Assembly: GCF_000931465.1 (NCBI RefSeq)
Contig: NZ_CP010892.1
Coordinates: forward strand, 2,415,388-2,479,387
Length of the DNA: 64,000 nucleotides
Direction of reading: 5' to 3'
Source of the DNA: Pseudomonas sp. MRSN 12121
Lineage (GTDB): Bacteria > Pseudomonadota > Gammaproteobacteria > Pseudomonadales > Pseudomonadaceae
Below the pieces are notes generated by a model, which had not been told where the DNA came from, made no database searches, and saw only the letters and a list, made by a program, of their open reading frames with translations. Shown in pieces: positions 17,831 to 26,220 of this stretch (positions within the stretch are counted from its first letter, which is position 1; each line of letters starts with the position of its first letter). A program made the translations under genes and the position numbers.

Positions 17831-18592
17831 TTACAGCAAGGGAGCCAGATAATCCGTCCAGCACTGGATGGCCTGCGGGGTGCGCAGCAGGTCGTTGCGC
17901 ACCTCGATCAGCACCGAATCCAGCCCGCGGGCATCGCCGTGCACCGGCACCGTCATGTCGCCCAGGGCATTGATCTGGTATGGCTCGTTGCCGGCGATCT
18001 TCACGTCGTGCACCGACATGCCTTGCAGCAGGCGCCGGGCGTAACCCTCGGCGCGATCGAACAGCACACCCATCTCCAGCGTGCGGCGCTGGCCGTAGTA
18101 CAGCGGGGTGAAGCTGTGGATGCCCACCACCCGCACGGAACGGCCGGCGGCGAGGCGCGCGTCGATCAGCGCGCTCAGGCGTGCGTGAAAGGGCCTGAAC
18201 AGCTGCTTGCGCCGGTACTCGCGGGTGGCCTCGTCGAGGCGCTGGTTGCCGGGGACCTGATAGATCTCGCTCTGCAACGGGATGCTGTCGTGGGCCTGGC
18301 ACGGGCGGTTGAGGTCGATCAGCAGGCGCGAATAGTTGGCGGCGATCAGCGTCGCGCCCAGGGTCTGCGAGAGGTTCTGCGCCAGTTCCAGGGCGCCCGG
18401 GTCCCAGGCGATATGCTCGCGCGCGGCTTCCGGGCTCAGGCCCAGGTCGTCGAGCGCCGCCGGAATGTAATGGCTGGCGTGCTCGCAGACCAGAATCAGC
18501 GGGTGTTCGGAGTCTTCGCGCAGCAGCTGGTAGGGCGGCCGCGTGTACAACCCCAGTTCGGCGGATTCAGTACAGGTGTGCATAGTGTTCAC
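17831..18592 (-). CDS. N-formylglutamate amidohydrolase-like hydrolase
   Basis: A 253-residue protein of the FGase family, which includes HutG-type deformylases that release glutamate. Characteristic segments are ILVCEHASHYIP with its probable metal-binding Glu-His, LIDLNRP, VVGIHSFTP, and VLIEVRNDL near the C-terminus. Its start overlaps the end of the glutamine synthetase-like gene by 26 bases, indicating tight coupling. Here it may cleave an N-acyl or gamma-glutamyl intermediate rather than formylglutamate, since no other hut gene is present. That role is inference. Confidence 0.75.
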   Translation of the reverse strand: MNTMHTCTESAELGLYTRPPYQLLREDSEHPLILVCEHASHYIPAALDDLGLSPEAAREHIAWDPGALELAQNLSQTLGATLIAANYSRLLIDLNRPCQAHDSIPLQSEIYQVPGNQRLDEATREYRRKQLFRPFHARLSALIDARLAAGRSVRVVGIHSFTPLYYGQRRTLEMGVLFDRAEGYARRLLQGMSVHDVKIAGNEPYQINALGDMTVPVHGDARGLDSVLIEVRNDLLRTPQAIQCWTDYLAPLL

Positions 18593-19913
18593 AGAGTTGG
18601 GCGGGGGTCAGGTGCTCGGTCAGTTTCACTTCCAGGTGTTTGACGGCGAAATAGGTCTCCAGCAACGGGGCTGGCAGTTCTTGCAGCAATTCCGGGCAGT
18701 TGCGCAGGCAGTCCAGTGCCTGGGGCAGGGAAGCCGGAAGGGCGACGATGCCACGTGCCTCGCGCAGGTCCGCGCTCAGGTCGTGGGGTACTTCGTCGGT
18801 GATGGCATTGAGCGTCAGGCCCTGCTGGATGCCCAGGCGCCCGGCGATCAGCACCGCGGCCATGGCCAGGTGCGGCGAGGCGGTGGCGTCCAGCGCGCGA
18901 AATTCCAGGTTGTACTGCGGCGCCGCCGGCTTGCCGCCGATGCTCACGATGGGGCAGATGCGCAGCGAGGCTTCGCGGTTGCGCTGGCCCAGGCAGGCGT
19001 AGGACGCGCTCCAGTGATGGGGCTGCAGGCGGGCATAGGACAGCGGCGTCGGCGCGGTAAAGGCACAGAGCGCCGGCAGGTACTTGAGCACCCCGGCGGC
19101 CCACTGCCTGCCCAGGCGCGACAGGCCGTCCGGGCGCTGTGGGTCGTACAGCACCGGGGCGCCGTCCAGGTCCTGCAGGCTCAGGTGCAGGTGCACGCCG
19201 TTGCACACCGCGTCCTCGGCGGTCTTCGGCGCGAAGCTGACGCTGTCGCCCAGTTGCCGGGCGATTTCCCGGGTGATCTCGCGCACGTTCACCGCGCGGT
19301 CGGCGGCGGCCACGCCCAGGGTCGGGCGGCAGGTGATTTCGTACTGGTGCTTGCCGTATTCGGGCAGGAACATTTCCGGCTCGACGCCCGCCGCGCGCAG
19401 GGCCGCGAGCAGCCAGCCGCCGAAGTCCGCCCCCTGGCGCTGGGCCTGCAGGGAGAACGCCAGCCGCTCGGGCTGGGCGACGGCGCGGCGCAGGTTGAAC
19501 TCGTGCTCGAAGGCGGCGTTGACCTGCAGCTCCAGCTGATCGGCATAGCGCTGCACTTCGTCGCGCAGCAGGGTGCGCGGGCAGGCGGCCCAGGGCTGGC
19601 CGTCGGTCTCGCGGATATCGGCATGGATGAAGTCCAGCGGCGCGGCGCTGGCGTCCGGACCCTGGCCGACCCGCACCCGGCTGGCCAGGTCGGGGATCAG
19701 CCGCAGGTCGCCGTGGGCGCCCCAGGGGTTGGGTTCGGCGATGAGGTCCTGCGGGGTCAGCGCGCTGTTGGCCGGCACCCAGCCACAGCCGGCGCTGGTG
19801 TAGTGGTCCAGCTCGTCGCTGGGGAACGAACGGCCACGGCTGACCCCGATCAGGTCGGTGGTGAGCAGGGTGGTCATGGCCACCGGCTGCAACGGCTCGC
19901 TGGCGCGGCTCAT
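18567..19913 (-). CDS. Glutamine synthetase-like gamma-glutamyl ligase
   Basis: A 448-residue protein of the glutamine synthetase family. Visible catalytic-domain motifs are EHEFNLR, CNGVHLHLSL, ACLGQRNREASLRI and LEFRALDATASPHLAMAA. Such genes outside the glnA locus usually encode ligases that join glutamate to an amine, as in gamma-glutamylputrescine synthetase. Its ATG overlaps the stop of the isochorismatase-like gene (ATGA), and its own end overlaps the amidohydrolase start. The amine substrate is unknown. Confidence 0.82.
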   Translation of the reverse strand: MSRASEPLQPVAMTTLLTTDLIGVSRGRSFPSDELDHYTSAGCGWVPANSALTPQDLIAEPNPWGAHGDLRLIPDLASRVRVGQGPDASAAPLDFIHADIRETDGQPWAACPRTLLRDEVQRYADQLELQVNAAFEHEFNLRRAVAQPERLAFSLQAQRQGADFGGWLLAALRAAGVEPEMFLPEYGKHQYEITCRPTLGVAAADRAVNVREITREIARQLGDSVSFAPKTAEDAVCNGVHLHLSLQDLDGAPVLYDPQRPDGLSRLGRQWAAGVLKYLPALCAFTAPTPLSYARLQPHHWSASYACLGQRNREASLRICPIVSIGGKPAAPQYNLEFRALDATASPHLAMAAVLIAGRLGIQQGLTLNAITDEVPHDLSADLREARGIVALPASLPQALDCLRNCPELLQELPAPLLETYFAVKHLEVKLTEHLTPAQLCEHYAHLY

Positions 19914-20554
19914 GCCTGCATCTCCCTCAGGCGGCGCAGCACGGTCTGGGTGTCGGTGATCCAGCAGTAGCCCTTGATCGCGTTCAGGCAGGCCTGGTGG
20001 CGGGCGTCGGTGTAGGTGGCGCAGGCGTCCTCCACCAGGGTCACCAGGTAGCCGCGGTCGGCGGCGTCGCGCACGGCCATGTCGACGCACTGGTCGGTGA
20101 CGATGCCGGCGACGATCAGGTGGCGGGTCTGCAGGTTGCGCAGCACGTAGTCGATGTTGGTCGAATTGAAGACCCCGGAGGAGGTCTTGGGCAGGACGAT
20201 TTCATTCACCTGCGCCGCCAACTCCTCGATGATCGCCGCCTGCGGGCTGCCCTTGGGCAGGTGCATGTCCGACAGCTTGTGGTCCAGCGAGCGGTCGCGG
20301 CCGTCGGCGGTCAGGCTTTCAATGATGGTGTGCAGCACGTTCTGCCGCGCGCCGCGCATCGCCGCCAGGAGCTTCTGCTGGTTGGGAATCACCTGCTCGC
20401 GGGTGCGCTTGAGAAAGTATTCGGCGTCCGGCACCTGCAAATGCGGGTCGAGTTCCGGCTCGAGCCAGGCCCGTTGCATGTCCACCAGCAACAGCGCGGT
20501 GTGGTCGACGGTGAACGGCAGGTCGCGGGGCGAGTGGTGGGGCAGGCAAACCAT
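19910..20554 (-). CDS. Isochorismatase-family cysteine hydrolase
   Basis: A 214-residue hydrolase with the expected catalytic triad in place: Asp25 (LVDMQRAW), Lys123 (VLPKTSSGVF) and Cys156 (GIVTDQCVDMA). Family members cleave amides, ureides or vinyl ethers, for example N-carbamoyl compounds. The ATG at 20554 lies two bases after the RpiR stop codon with AAGGA adjacent. It is the first enzyme gene of the operon. The residues make a functional amidase or nicotinamidase-like enzyme likely; substrate unknown. Confidence 0.85.
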   Translation of the reverse strand: MVCLPHHSPRDLPFTVDHTALLLVDMQRAWLEPELDPHLQVPDAEYFLKRTREQVIPNQQKLLAAMRGARQNVLHTIIESLTADGRDRSLDHKLSDMHLPKGSPQAAIIEELAAQVNEIVLPKTSSGVFNSTNIDYVLRNLQTRHLIVAGIVTDQCVDMAVRDAADRGYLVTLVEDACATYTDARHQACLNAIKGYCWITDTQTVLRRLREMQA

Positions 20555-20556
20555 CC

Positions 20557-21411
20557 TTATTTGTCCTCCAGCAGGTGAGTGGCGAATTCGTTGCGCAGGG
20601 CATCGATGCCCTCCAGGCGCCGGTCCAGGTCGCTGCCGCGCAAGGTCAGGCTGGCGATCAGCGCTTCGACCTGGGCCAGCGCCGGCACCAGGCTGTCGAA
20701 GGCCGAGGTCGACTCCACCGGGGCGCTGATGATCAGGTCCGCCTGTTCCCGCAGCGGCGAGCTGTAGATATCGGTGAACAGCACCACCCGCGCATGCCGT
20801 GCCTTGGCGGCGCTGGCCACGCGCTGGGCCTGGGCCTGGTAGCGCCGGTAGTCGAACAGCAGGACCAGGTCCTGGCGCTGCAGGTCGTAGAGGCGGTCCG
20901 GCAACTGGGTGTTGTCTTCCAGGGCGAAGCAGCCGGGACGCAGCAGGCGCAGGTGATTGAGCAGGTAGCTGGCGAGAAAGCTGCTGAAGCGCCCGCCGTA
21001 GCAATACACCGAGTGGCGGCTGTCCAGCAGCCAGTCGACCAGGATGCGCACGTCTTCGGGCTGTGTCAGGGCGCGGGTCTGTTCCAGGCTGCGCAGGCTG
21101 CCTTGCAGGTAATGGTTCCAGGCGTCGTCCTGGCGCAGGTGGGCACGGGGTTGCAACAGGGTGCTGGGCGAGCGCAGGCGATCGTCCATCTCGCTGAGCA
21201 GCGCTTCCTGGAACTGGCCATAACCGCCGAAACCGAGTTTCTTCACCAGCCGCACGATGGTCGGGTCGCTGACGCCGGCGTGCTCGGCCAGCCGCGACAT
21301 CGGCCCCAGGCCGTTGCGCGGGTAGTGGTCGAGCAGCGCGCGGACCACCTTGCGCTCCGCAGGCGTGAGGTCAAGGGCCGGGTCGGTGATCTGGTCTCTG
21401 AGGGACGGCAT
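20557..21411 (-). CDS. MurR/RpiR-family transcriptional regulator
   Basis: A 284-residue regulator with an N-terminal HTH_6 domain (GLGPMSRLAEHAGVSDPTIVRLVKKLGFGGYGQFQ, about residues 34-68, split here only for description) and a C-terminal SIS sugar-isomerase fold (residues 130-260). It is the first gene of the seven-gene minus-strand group and is two bases from the isochorismatase-like gene, so it probably controls this group and itself. Most family members sense phosphorylated sugars, but several control amine or nucleobase use. Palindromes lie immediately upstream. Confidence 0.88.
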   Translation of the reverse strand: MPSLRDQITDPALDLTPAERKVVRALLDHYPRNGLGPMSRLAEHAGVSDPTIVRLVKKLGFGGYGQFQEALLSEMDDRLRSPSTLLQPRAHLRQDDAWNHYLQGSLRSLEQTRALTQPEDVRILVDWLLDSRHSVYCYGGRFSSFLASYLLNHLRLLRPGCFALEDNTQLPDRLYDLQRQDLVLLFDYRRYQAQAQRVASAAKARHARVVLFTDIYSSPLREQADLIISAPVESTSAFDSLVPALAQVEALIASLTLRGSDLDRRLEGIDALRNEFATHLLEDK

Positions 21412-21419
21412 GGAGCGCC

Positions 21420-21453
21420 TTCGCTAGCGAATGTCGTTTTTGTTTCAGTGAAA
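21420..21453. promoter_or_regulatory. Palindromes upstream of the RpiR regulator
   Basis: Two perfect palindromes lie within 45 bases of the RpiR start codon: TTCGCTAGCGAA at 21420-21431 and TTTCAGTGAAA at 21443-21453. The second is followed by an AT-rich stretch suited to a promoter read towards the RpiR gene. They are candidate operators for autoregulation; no experiment or known consensus is claimed. Confidence 0.4.
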
Positions 21454-21580
21454 GTAAAAACAGTATTTATGTAATTTACGCTACATGTCCAGCGGAAAAG
21501 CGCGGGCCGCCGCGAATGCCCCGAAAGGGCGCACGAAAGCCTGGCTTAGCCGAGTGTTCGCGGTTTTTCGGGGCAGGCTT

Positions 21581-22447
21581 TCAGCGTGGCAGGGTGCCGC
21601 GAAAGACGGCGCTGAGGGCGCGCAGGGTGTCTTCGGAACGGGCGTCGGTGGGCCGCGCATGCAGGACGATTTCGCTGACCGGCAGCCGCGGCAGCCCGAG
21701 GCGTTCGCCGACTTCGAGCGCATCGGCCGGCGCCACCCGGTGTGCCAGCGCCGCCACCCCGAGACCGGCGCTGACGGCGGCGCAGACCGCCATGACCCCA
21801 CCGCCGATAAACACTTCGGTCCAGGCGATGCCGGCATCGTCCAGGGCGCGCACGGCAATCTGCCGCACGCCGCAGGGCGGGGCCAGGGTCGCCAGGCGCA
21901 GCGGCGCGCCCGGTGGCGGCTGCCAGGCCGGCGCGGCAAACCAGCCGAAGCGTTCCACCACCAGCACCTCGCCGTCCTGCCGCTGGCCTTCGTTGCGCAC
22001 GATGACCGCGTCCAGTTCCTCGCGGTCGAAAGCGGCGGTCAGTTCCCGGGAGGAGGCGATACGCACCTCGATCAGCAGCAGCGGGTCGTAGGCGCTGATC
22101 CGGCTCAGCAACTGCGGCAGCTCGGCGCCGGCCACATGGTCGCTGATGCCGATGACCAGCCGCCGCGCCGGCGCCGCTTGCATGTCGCCCAGGGCCCGTT
22201 CGTGGGCGCGCAGCAGTTCGCGGGCGGCGAGCATGAACTGCCCGCCGACCGGGGTCAGGCGCACATGCCGGGGCGTGCGTTCCAGCAGGCGATAACCGAG
22301 GCGTTCTTCCAGGCGCTTGAGCTTGAGGCTGATGGCCGCCTGGGAGGTGTCCAGGGCCTGGGCGGCACGGGTGAAACTGCCGAAGTCGGCAATTAGCACG
22401 AAGGCCTGCACGGTGTCGATGTCCAGCGGCTTGATGGGTTCGTTCAT
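21581..22447 (-). CDS. LysR-family transcriptional regulator
   Basis: A 288-residue LTTR with N-terminal winged helix-turn-helix (DTVQAFVLIADFGSFTRAAQ and SQAAISLKLKRLEERLG, residues 11-52) and a periplasmic-binding-type effector domain. It is divergent from the DUF4865 gene, and an LTTR-like box lies between them. The usual inference is control of the divergent gene. The effector is unknown. Confidence 0.9.
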   Translation of the reverse strand: MNEPIKPLDIDTVQAFVLIADFGSFTRAAQALDTSQAAISLKLKRLEERLGYRLLERTPRHVRLTPVGGQFMLAARELLRAHERALGDMQAAPARRLVIGISDHVAGAELPQLLSRISAYDPLLLIEVRIASSRELTAAFDREELDAVIVRNEGQRQDGEVLVVERFGWFAAPAWQPPPGAPLRLATLAPPCGVRQIAVRALDDAGIAWTEVFIGGGVMAVCAAVSAGLGVAALAHRVAPADALEVGERLGLPRLPVSEIVLHARPTDARSEDTLRALSAVFRGTLPR

Positions 22448-22457
22448 ATCGAGTGCT

Positions 22458-22480
22458 TATCGCAGATATATGTGGCGATA
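22458..22480. promoter_or_regulatory. LysR-type operator in the divergent intergenic region
   Basis: TATCGC and GCGATA are perfect complements separated by exactly 11 bases, giving a T-N11-A LTTR box centred between the LysR gene and the DUF4865 gene. The site lies 11 bases upstream of the regulator's start codon. Confidence 0.55.
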
Positions 22481-22541
22481 TCTTGTGGTAATGCCTGGGG
22501 CTGCGCAAGCTGGCAACACCTTCGAGCACTGGAGTTTTGCC

Positions 22542-23105
22542 ATGTTTGCCAAACAGTATTCACACCGCCTGCCCGCCGACTACGACATGCGCCTGATCCG
22601 CCAGCGCGCCGCGGATCGCGGACCCTTGTGGGACGATGTCGATGGCTTGCTGTTCAAGGTGTTCGCCGGGCAGGAGCGCGGCGTGCAGGGCGCGCGACAC
22701 AACCTGTATGCCTCGATCTACCTCTGGGCCGACCCGGCGGGCGCGGCGCGGTTTCTCATGGGCAGCGGCTTCGACAGTGTGATCGACTCCTTCGGCCGCC
22801 CGCAGATCGAATCCTGGCTGCCCCTGGACTGGCGGCGCGGCCCCAGCGAGCAGGCGCGGACGCTCTACCGCGAACGCCTGGCCCTTGATCCGCAGGCGGA
22901 TCGCGCGGCGCTGCTGGCCGAACAGGTGGCGTACAACCAGCGGCTGGCCGAGGACCCGCAGACCTTCGCCGTCTTCGTCGCCCTCGACCTGCAAGCCTGG
23001 GAGCTGGTGCGTTTCACCCTGTCGGCCGGCGTAGCCGACAGCAGCCGCGGCACCGAGCGCTACGAGGTGCTGTACCTGGCCCGGCCGGGTATCGCCAGGC
23101 GTTAG
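22542..23105 (+). CDS. DUF4865 family protein
   Basis: A 187-residue protein beginning MFAKQYSHRLPADYDM, with GGAG seven bases before the ATG. The N-terminal FAKQYSH..LPADYDM..IR pattern and the RFLMGSGFDSVIDSFGRPQIESW-like segment are typical of DUF4865, a family commonly found divergent from a LysR regulator. No catalytic residue or function is recognised; the fold may resemble monooxygenase-like ABM domains. No signal peptide is seen, so it is probably cytoplasmic. Confidence 0.8.
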   Translation: MFAKQYSHRLPADYDMRLIRQRAADRGPLWDDVDGLLFKVFAGQERGVQGARHNLYASIYLWADPAGAARFLMGSGFDSVIDSFGRPQIESWLPLDWRRGPSEQARTLYRERLALDPQADRAALLAEQVAYNQRLAEDPQTFAVFVALDLQAWELVRFTLSAGVADSSRGTERYEVLYLARPGIARR

Positions 23106-23218
23106 GCCGGCGGGCGTCCGGGCCAAGGAGCGGGTATTCGGCTGGGCGTGCCGCGGCGACAAATGGTACAAACGCAGCCTCATTCCGGACTGCGTCCATC
23201 CCTGTCGAGAGCCTTACC

Positions 23219-23791
23219 GTGCAGGCCACCCGCTTGACCCTGATCTGCCACGCCCGCACCGCCGCCTGGAAGCTGGCGCGTTTCCCCCTGGACGAGCCGC
23301 TGGAGCTGGACTGGCAGGCGCTCGCCGGTTCGCGCGCGGCGACCTTCAAGCGTGCGCCGCGCCTGCTGTGCGGGCCGGAGCTACGGACCCGGCAAACCGC
23401 GGCCCTGTATGGCTCGACGGTGGAAACCGTGGCGGCGCTGCGCGATTGCGACCTGGGCCACTGGCGCGGCCTGGCCCTCGACGATCTGCAACGCGAGCAG
23501 CCCGAGGCGTTGCGCGCCTGGCTGGCCGACAGCGACTGCGCGCCCCATGGCGGCGAGTCGGTGGCCCGGCTGTGCGAGCGGGTCGGGTTGTGGCTGGGGT
23601 CGCTGGTCGACCAGCCGGGACACGTGCTGGCAGTGACCCACCCCATGGTCATCCGCGCGGCGCTGGTGCAGGTGATGCAATGCCCGCTGGCCAGCTTCAA
23701 TGCCATCGATGTCGAGCCGCTGGCGCAGGTCGAGCTGCGTTTCAACGGGCGCTGGCGGTTGCGCCTGGAGCAGCGGGATGAGCGGGGGTAA
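23219..23791 (+). CDS. Histidine phosphatase family protein
   Basis: A 190-residue phosphoglycerate mutase-like protein with a GTG start. The usual RHG catalytic motif is replaced by CHART near residue 10 (LICHARTAAW), and the later His in AVTHPMVIRA (about residue 140) and the ELRTRQTA segment fit the fold. The loss of the first Arg of RHG is a departure that may lower or change phosphatase activity. It precedes cobF by 120 bases, so a link to cobalamin synthesis such as alpha-ribazole phosphate handling is possible but unproven. Confidence 0.75.
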   Translation: MQATRLTLICHARTAAWKLARFPLDEPLELDWQALAGSRAATFKRAPRLLCGPELRTRQTAALYGSTVETVAALRDCDLGHWRGLALDDLQREQPEALRAWLADSDCAPHGGESVARLCERVGLWLGSLVDQPGHVLAVTHPMVIRAALVQVMQCPLASFNAIDVEPLAQVELRFNGRWRLRLEQRDERG

Positions 23792-23805
23792 CGATTCCCT
23801 GACCC

Positions 23806-23828
23806 TGTAGGAGCGAGCTTGCTCGCGA
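23806..23828. repeat. REP-like element (TAGGAGCGA family)
   Basis: One copy beginning TGTAGGAGCGAGCTTGCTCG between the phosphatase and cobF genes. It contains an internal imperfect inverted repeat (GCGAGC/GCTCGC). Confidence 0.65.
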
Positions 23829-23911
23829 CAGGCCGCAGAGCGGCCGCCCTGTGACGTCACTCACCAACCCGGCCATACTCGAGCGCAGTATCGACACCGA
23901 GACCCGCTCCC

Positions 23912-24691
23912 ATGAAGACCCTCCTGATCATCGGCATCGGCGCCGGCGACCCCGACTACATCACGATGCAGGCGGTCAAGGCGCTCAATCGCACGGACCT
24001 GTTCTTCCTGATGGACAAGGGCCCGGCCAAGGACGCGCTGATCGACCTGCGCCGGGAGCTCTGCGAGCGCTATATCGAACGCCCCGGCTACCGTTTCGTC
24101 GAGGCGCCGAGCCCGGAGCGCGCGCGCGGCGCCGGGGTCGACTACCAGGCCAGCGTCGCCGAGCTGAACCGCGACAAGCAGCGCACCTTCGAGCGGCTGA
24201 TCGACGAGGAACTGGCGGACGGCGAGACCGGGGCCTTCCTGGTCTGGGGCGACCCGGCGCTGTACGACAGCACCATCCGCATCCTGCGGGCGATCCTGGC
24301 CAGCGGCCGCTGCGTGTTCGAGTTCGAGGTGATTCCCGGCATCACCAGCGTCCAGGCCCTCGCGGCGCAGCACAAGGTGCCGCTGAACCGCATCGGTCGC
24401 CCGGTGGAAATCACCACCGGCCGGCGGCTGGCGGCAGGGCAGGTGAGCGCTGCCGACAGCCTGGTGGTGATGCTCGACGCCGAGGATGCCTATCGCCAGG
24501 TGGCGGACCAGGACCTGGAGATCTACTGGGGAGCCTACCTCGGCACGCCGCAGCAGCTCCTGATCGCCGGCCGGCTGGGCGATGTCGCCGCCGAGATCGA
24601 GCGGGTGCGCAAGGCGGCGCGGCAGGCCAATGGCTGGATCATGGATACCTATCTGTTGCGCAAGCCTCTGCTGCGCAAGTCCGAGGATTAG
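23912..24691 (+). CDS. cobF: Precorrin-6A synthase (deacetylating)
   Basis: A 259-residue SAM-dependent methyltransferase of the aerobic cobalamin pathway, methylating C-1 of precorrin-5 with loss of the acetyl group. The family pattern is present from the start (IIGIGAGDPDYIT, residues 5-17), then DLFFLMDKG, FLVWGDPALYDS and VIPGITSVQALAA. No other cob gene is in the window, so cobF is separated from the main cluster, as happens in several pseudomonads. It ends by overlapping the convergent ftrA-like gene by four bases. Confidence 0.93.
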   Translation: MKTLLIIGIGAGDPDYITMQAVKALNRTDLFFLMDKGPAKDALIDLRRELCERYIERPGYRFVEAPSPERARGAGVDYQASVAELNRDKQRTFERLIDEELADGETGAFLVWGDPALYDSTIRILRAILASGRCVFEFEVIPGITSVQALAAQHKVPLNRIGRPVEITTGRRLAAGQVSAADSLVVMLDAEDAYRQVADQDLEIYWGAYLGTPQQLLIAGRLGDVAAEIERVRKAARQANGWIMDTYLLRKPLLRKSED

Positions 24692-25683
24692 CAGCCGTCG
24701 CCCCCAGGCACCCCAGCGTTTTTCTGCTCCCGCCCGAACCGCTCGCGATACGCCGACGGCGGCAGGCCCACCACGCTGCGAAAGGCCACGCGAAAGCTTT
24801 CCACCGAGCGGTAGCCGCAGCGCAGGGCGATGGTCTCGGTATGCTCGCTGCCGCTCTCCAGCAGTTCCCGGGCCCGGGCCAGGCGTTCGTGCTGCAGCCA
24901 GGCCTTGGGCGAGACGCCGGTGGCCTGGTTGAAGCGGCGCAGGAAGGTCCGTTCGCTCATCAGCGCCTGGCTGGCCAGGTCGCGCACTTCCAGTGGCTCG
25001 TGCAGGCGCTCGCGCGCCCATTGCATGACCCGCGACAGGTCGTTGCGCGGCGTGCGGCTGACCGGCGCCGGGATGAACTGCGCCTGGCCGCCCGTGCGCT
25101 GCGGCGACATCACCAGGCGCCGCGCCACCGAATTGGTGACCTGGGTGCCGAAGTCGCGGCTCACCAGGTGCAGGCAGGCATCGATCCCGGCGGCGCTGCC
25201 GGCCGAGGTGATGATCTGCCCCGAATCCACATAGAGCACGTCGGGGTCGACCAGGATCGCCGGAAAGCGCTCGGCCAGTTCATCGGTGTATTGCCAGTGG
25301 GTAGTGGCGCCGCGGCCGTCGAGCAGGCCGGTGGCCGCCAGGGCGAACACCCCGGAGCAGATCGACAGCAGCCGCACGCCGCGGTCATGGGCGCGCACCA
25401 GGGCTTCCTTCAGGCCGGGCGGCAGCGGCTCGCTGCGGCTGCGCCAGCCGGGGATGACGATGGTCCGCGCCTGTTCCAGCAGTTCCATGCCACCGTCGGC
25501 CAGCACCTGGATGCCGCCCATGGCCCGCAGCGGCCCGGGCTCGACGGCGACGATACGGTGCTCGTACCAGGGGAAATCGAACTCGGGACGGGCCAGGCCG
25601 AAGATCTCCACGGCGATGCCGAACTCGAAGGTGCAGAGGCCGTTGTAGGCCAGGATCGCGACTAAACCGGGGGCATTGTGCAT
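24688..25683 (-). CDS. ftrA: GlxA/FtrA-type AraC-family regulator
   Basis: A 331-residue protein with an N-terminal DJ-1/PfpI-like domain (elbow SICSGVFALAATGLL near residue 105) and a C-terminal AraC DNA-binding domain (LEVRDLASQALMSERTFLRR and the second helix pair TIALRCGYRSVESFRVAFR). It is divergent from a rhodanese gene, the common arrangement for FtrA, and probably controls it. The symbol is used for the subfamily and is tentative. Confidence 0.82.
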   Translation of the reverse strand: MHNAPGLVAILAYNGLCTFEFGIAVEIFGLARPEFDFPWYEHRIVAVEPGPLRAMGGIQVLADGGMELLEQARTIVIPGWRSRSEPLPPGLKEALVRAHDRGVRLLSICSGVFALAATGLLDGRGATTHWQYTDELAERFPAILVDPDVLYVDSGQIITSAGSAAGIDACLHLVSRDFGTQVTNSVARRLVMSPQRTGGQAQFIPAPVSRTPRNDLSRVMQWARERLHEPLEVRDLASQALMSERTFLRRFNQATGVSPKAWLQHERLARARELLESGSEHTETIALRCGYRSVESFRVAFRSVVGLPPSAYRERFGREQKNAGVPGGDGC

Positions 25684-25785
25684 TTGGCGGAAAGTTACCA
25701 GTCGGTGTCTTGTGCGCCACTGTAGCGAAGGCGAGCGGGCCGATAAAGTCCTGGCCACACCCACTGTCGTCCTGGAGACGCTGCA

Positions 25786-26220
25786 ATGACCAGCCTGGTT
25801 CGCGAGATTCCCGCCGCCCCCTCGGCCATCGCCCTGATGCATTTTTCCAACCGCCTGACCTTCGAGACCGACTGTTCCGATGTCTTCGGCAGCCAGGAAG
25901 CCGGGGAGGTCGACTTCGTCCTGCTCGACGTGCGCGGCCCGCTGGCTTTCGAGCGCGGCCATGTGCCGGGGGCGAGCAACCTGCCCGGGCGGCTGATCAG
26001 CGCCGAGCGCCTGGCGGCTTACCCCCGCGACACGCTGTTCGTGGTCTATTGCGCCGGCCCGCATTGCAACGGCGCCAACAAGGCCGCGGTGCGCCTGGCG
26101 GCGCTGGGTTATGCGGTCAAGGAAATGATCGGCGGCGTGACCGGCTGGCTGGACGAAGGCTTCGCGCTCAGCGCGCCGATCGAGCGACCGGCCAACCCGG
26201 TGGTGGAATGTGCCTGCTAA
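25786..26220 (+). CDS. Rhodanese-like sulfurtransferase
   Basis: A 144-residue single rhodanese domain with active cysteine Cys89 in VVYCAGPHCNGANKAA, preceded by the DVRGPLAFERGHVPGA substrate-loop pattern. The active loop carries a second Cys (Cys94). It lies 102 bases from the divergent FtrA-like regulator, suggesting a regulated sulfur-transfer or detoxification role. It ends in two cysteines (VVECAC), which could join in sulfur relay. Confidence 0.9.
   Translation: MTSLVREIPAAPSAIALMHFSNRLTFETDCSDVFGSQEAGEVDFVLLDVRGPLAFERGHVPGASNLPGRLISAERLAAYPRDTLFVVYCAGPHCNGANKAAVRLAALGYAVKEMIGGVTGWLDEGFALSAPIERPANPVVECAC

Noticed and set aside
17831..18592. Part of a histidine utilisation (hut) locus
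   Set aside because: The FGase-like gene has no hutU, hutH or hutI nearby and is coupled to a GS-like ligase.
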